Source: CAYTSW01 sp964440605
GTDB lineage: Bacteria; Planctomycetota; Phycisphaerae; Phycisphaerales; UBA1924
DNA: 13,801 bases
Reading direction: 5' to 3'
NCBI GenBank assembly: GCA_964440605.1
Contig: CAYTSW010000072.1
Span: 1 to 13,801 of the forward strand
In this document: positions 13,786 to 13,801 of the stretch, piece by piece
Numbering within the stretch: position 1 is the stretch's first letter
How the letters are laid out: each line of letters opens with the position of its first letter
The notes under the pieces: model-generated
The model's database searches: none
The model's input: only the letters and a program-made list of their open reading frames with translations
Told to the model about the DNA's origin: nothing
Program-made: the position numbers and the translations under genes

Positions 13786-13801
13786 CTCCACGCATACTGG
13801 C

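Overview
The window reads as chromosomal DNA of a GC-rich planctomycete, most likely of the class Phycisphaerae. Two secreted proteins end in the VPTPGAAALLGLAG...RRRR sorting tail seen in that group. The surrounding genes (DUF1573, SprA-type peptidase, PilT-like ATPase, CvpA-like membrane protein) also fit. This is inferred from protein style; no rRNA, tRNA, CRISPR array, transposase or phage gene was recognised.

Left part (1-4511). On the minus strand are the start of a cut-off reading frame (1-69), a secreted DUF1573 protein (72-1145) and hypoxanthine phosphoribosyltransferase (1337-1942). Divergent from the last, on the plus strand, is an 817-residue exported thioredoxin-fold DUF255 protein (2058-4511) whose C-terminus looks like the N-terminal domain of DsbD. 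The 115-base divergent gap carries TANNNT hexamers right in front of both start codons, suggesting leaderless mRNAs.

Centre (4512-6476). After a 257-base spacer holding a long inverted repeat come two tandem paralogous 223-residue proteins. Each has a signal peptide, a choice-of-anchor-E-like body and a PEP-CTERM-type tail, and each has its own strong ribosome site and terminator.

Centre-right, minus strand (6517-8378). A SprA-family putative zinc peptidase (HEQAH) is followed 50 bases later by an unrecognised 307-residue protein with striking conserved-looking motifs. The 293-base gap 8379-8671 separates this pair from the divergent plus-strand cluster; it holds a G-rich tract but no promoter I can defend.

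Right part (8672-13434). Three plus-strand genes form a likely operon: a PilT-type ATPase with all motifs intact, a membrane-anchored PilB/GspE relative whose Walker A, Walker B and His-box residues are all altered, and a CvpA-like four-helix membrane protein with a large C-terminal extension. An active motor, a likely inactive membrane-tethered partner and a membrane protein suggest a non-standard type IV pilus or secretion-like device. This is the best candidate for an undescribed system here. The last 367 bases (13435-13801) hold no credible gene: a GNRA-loop hairpin, then two copies of a repeat of about 105 bases made of strong hairpins, plus a 16-base inverted fragment of the same family.
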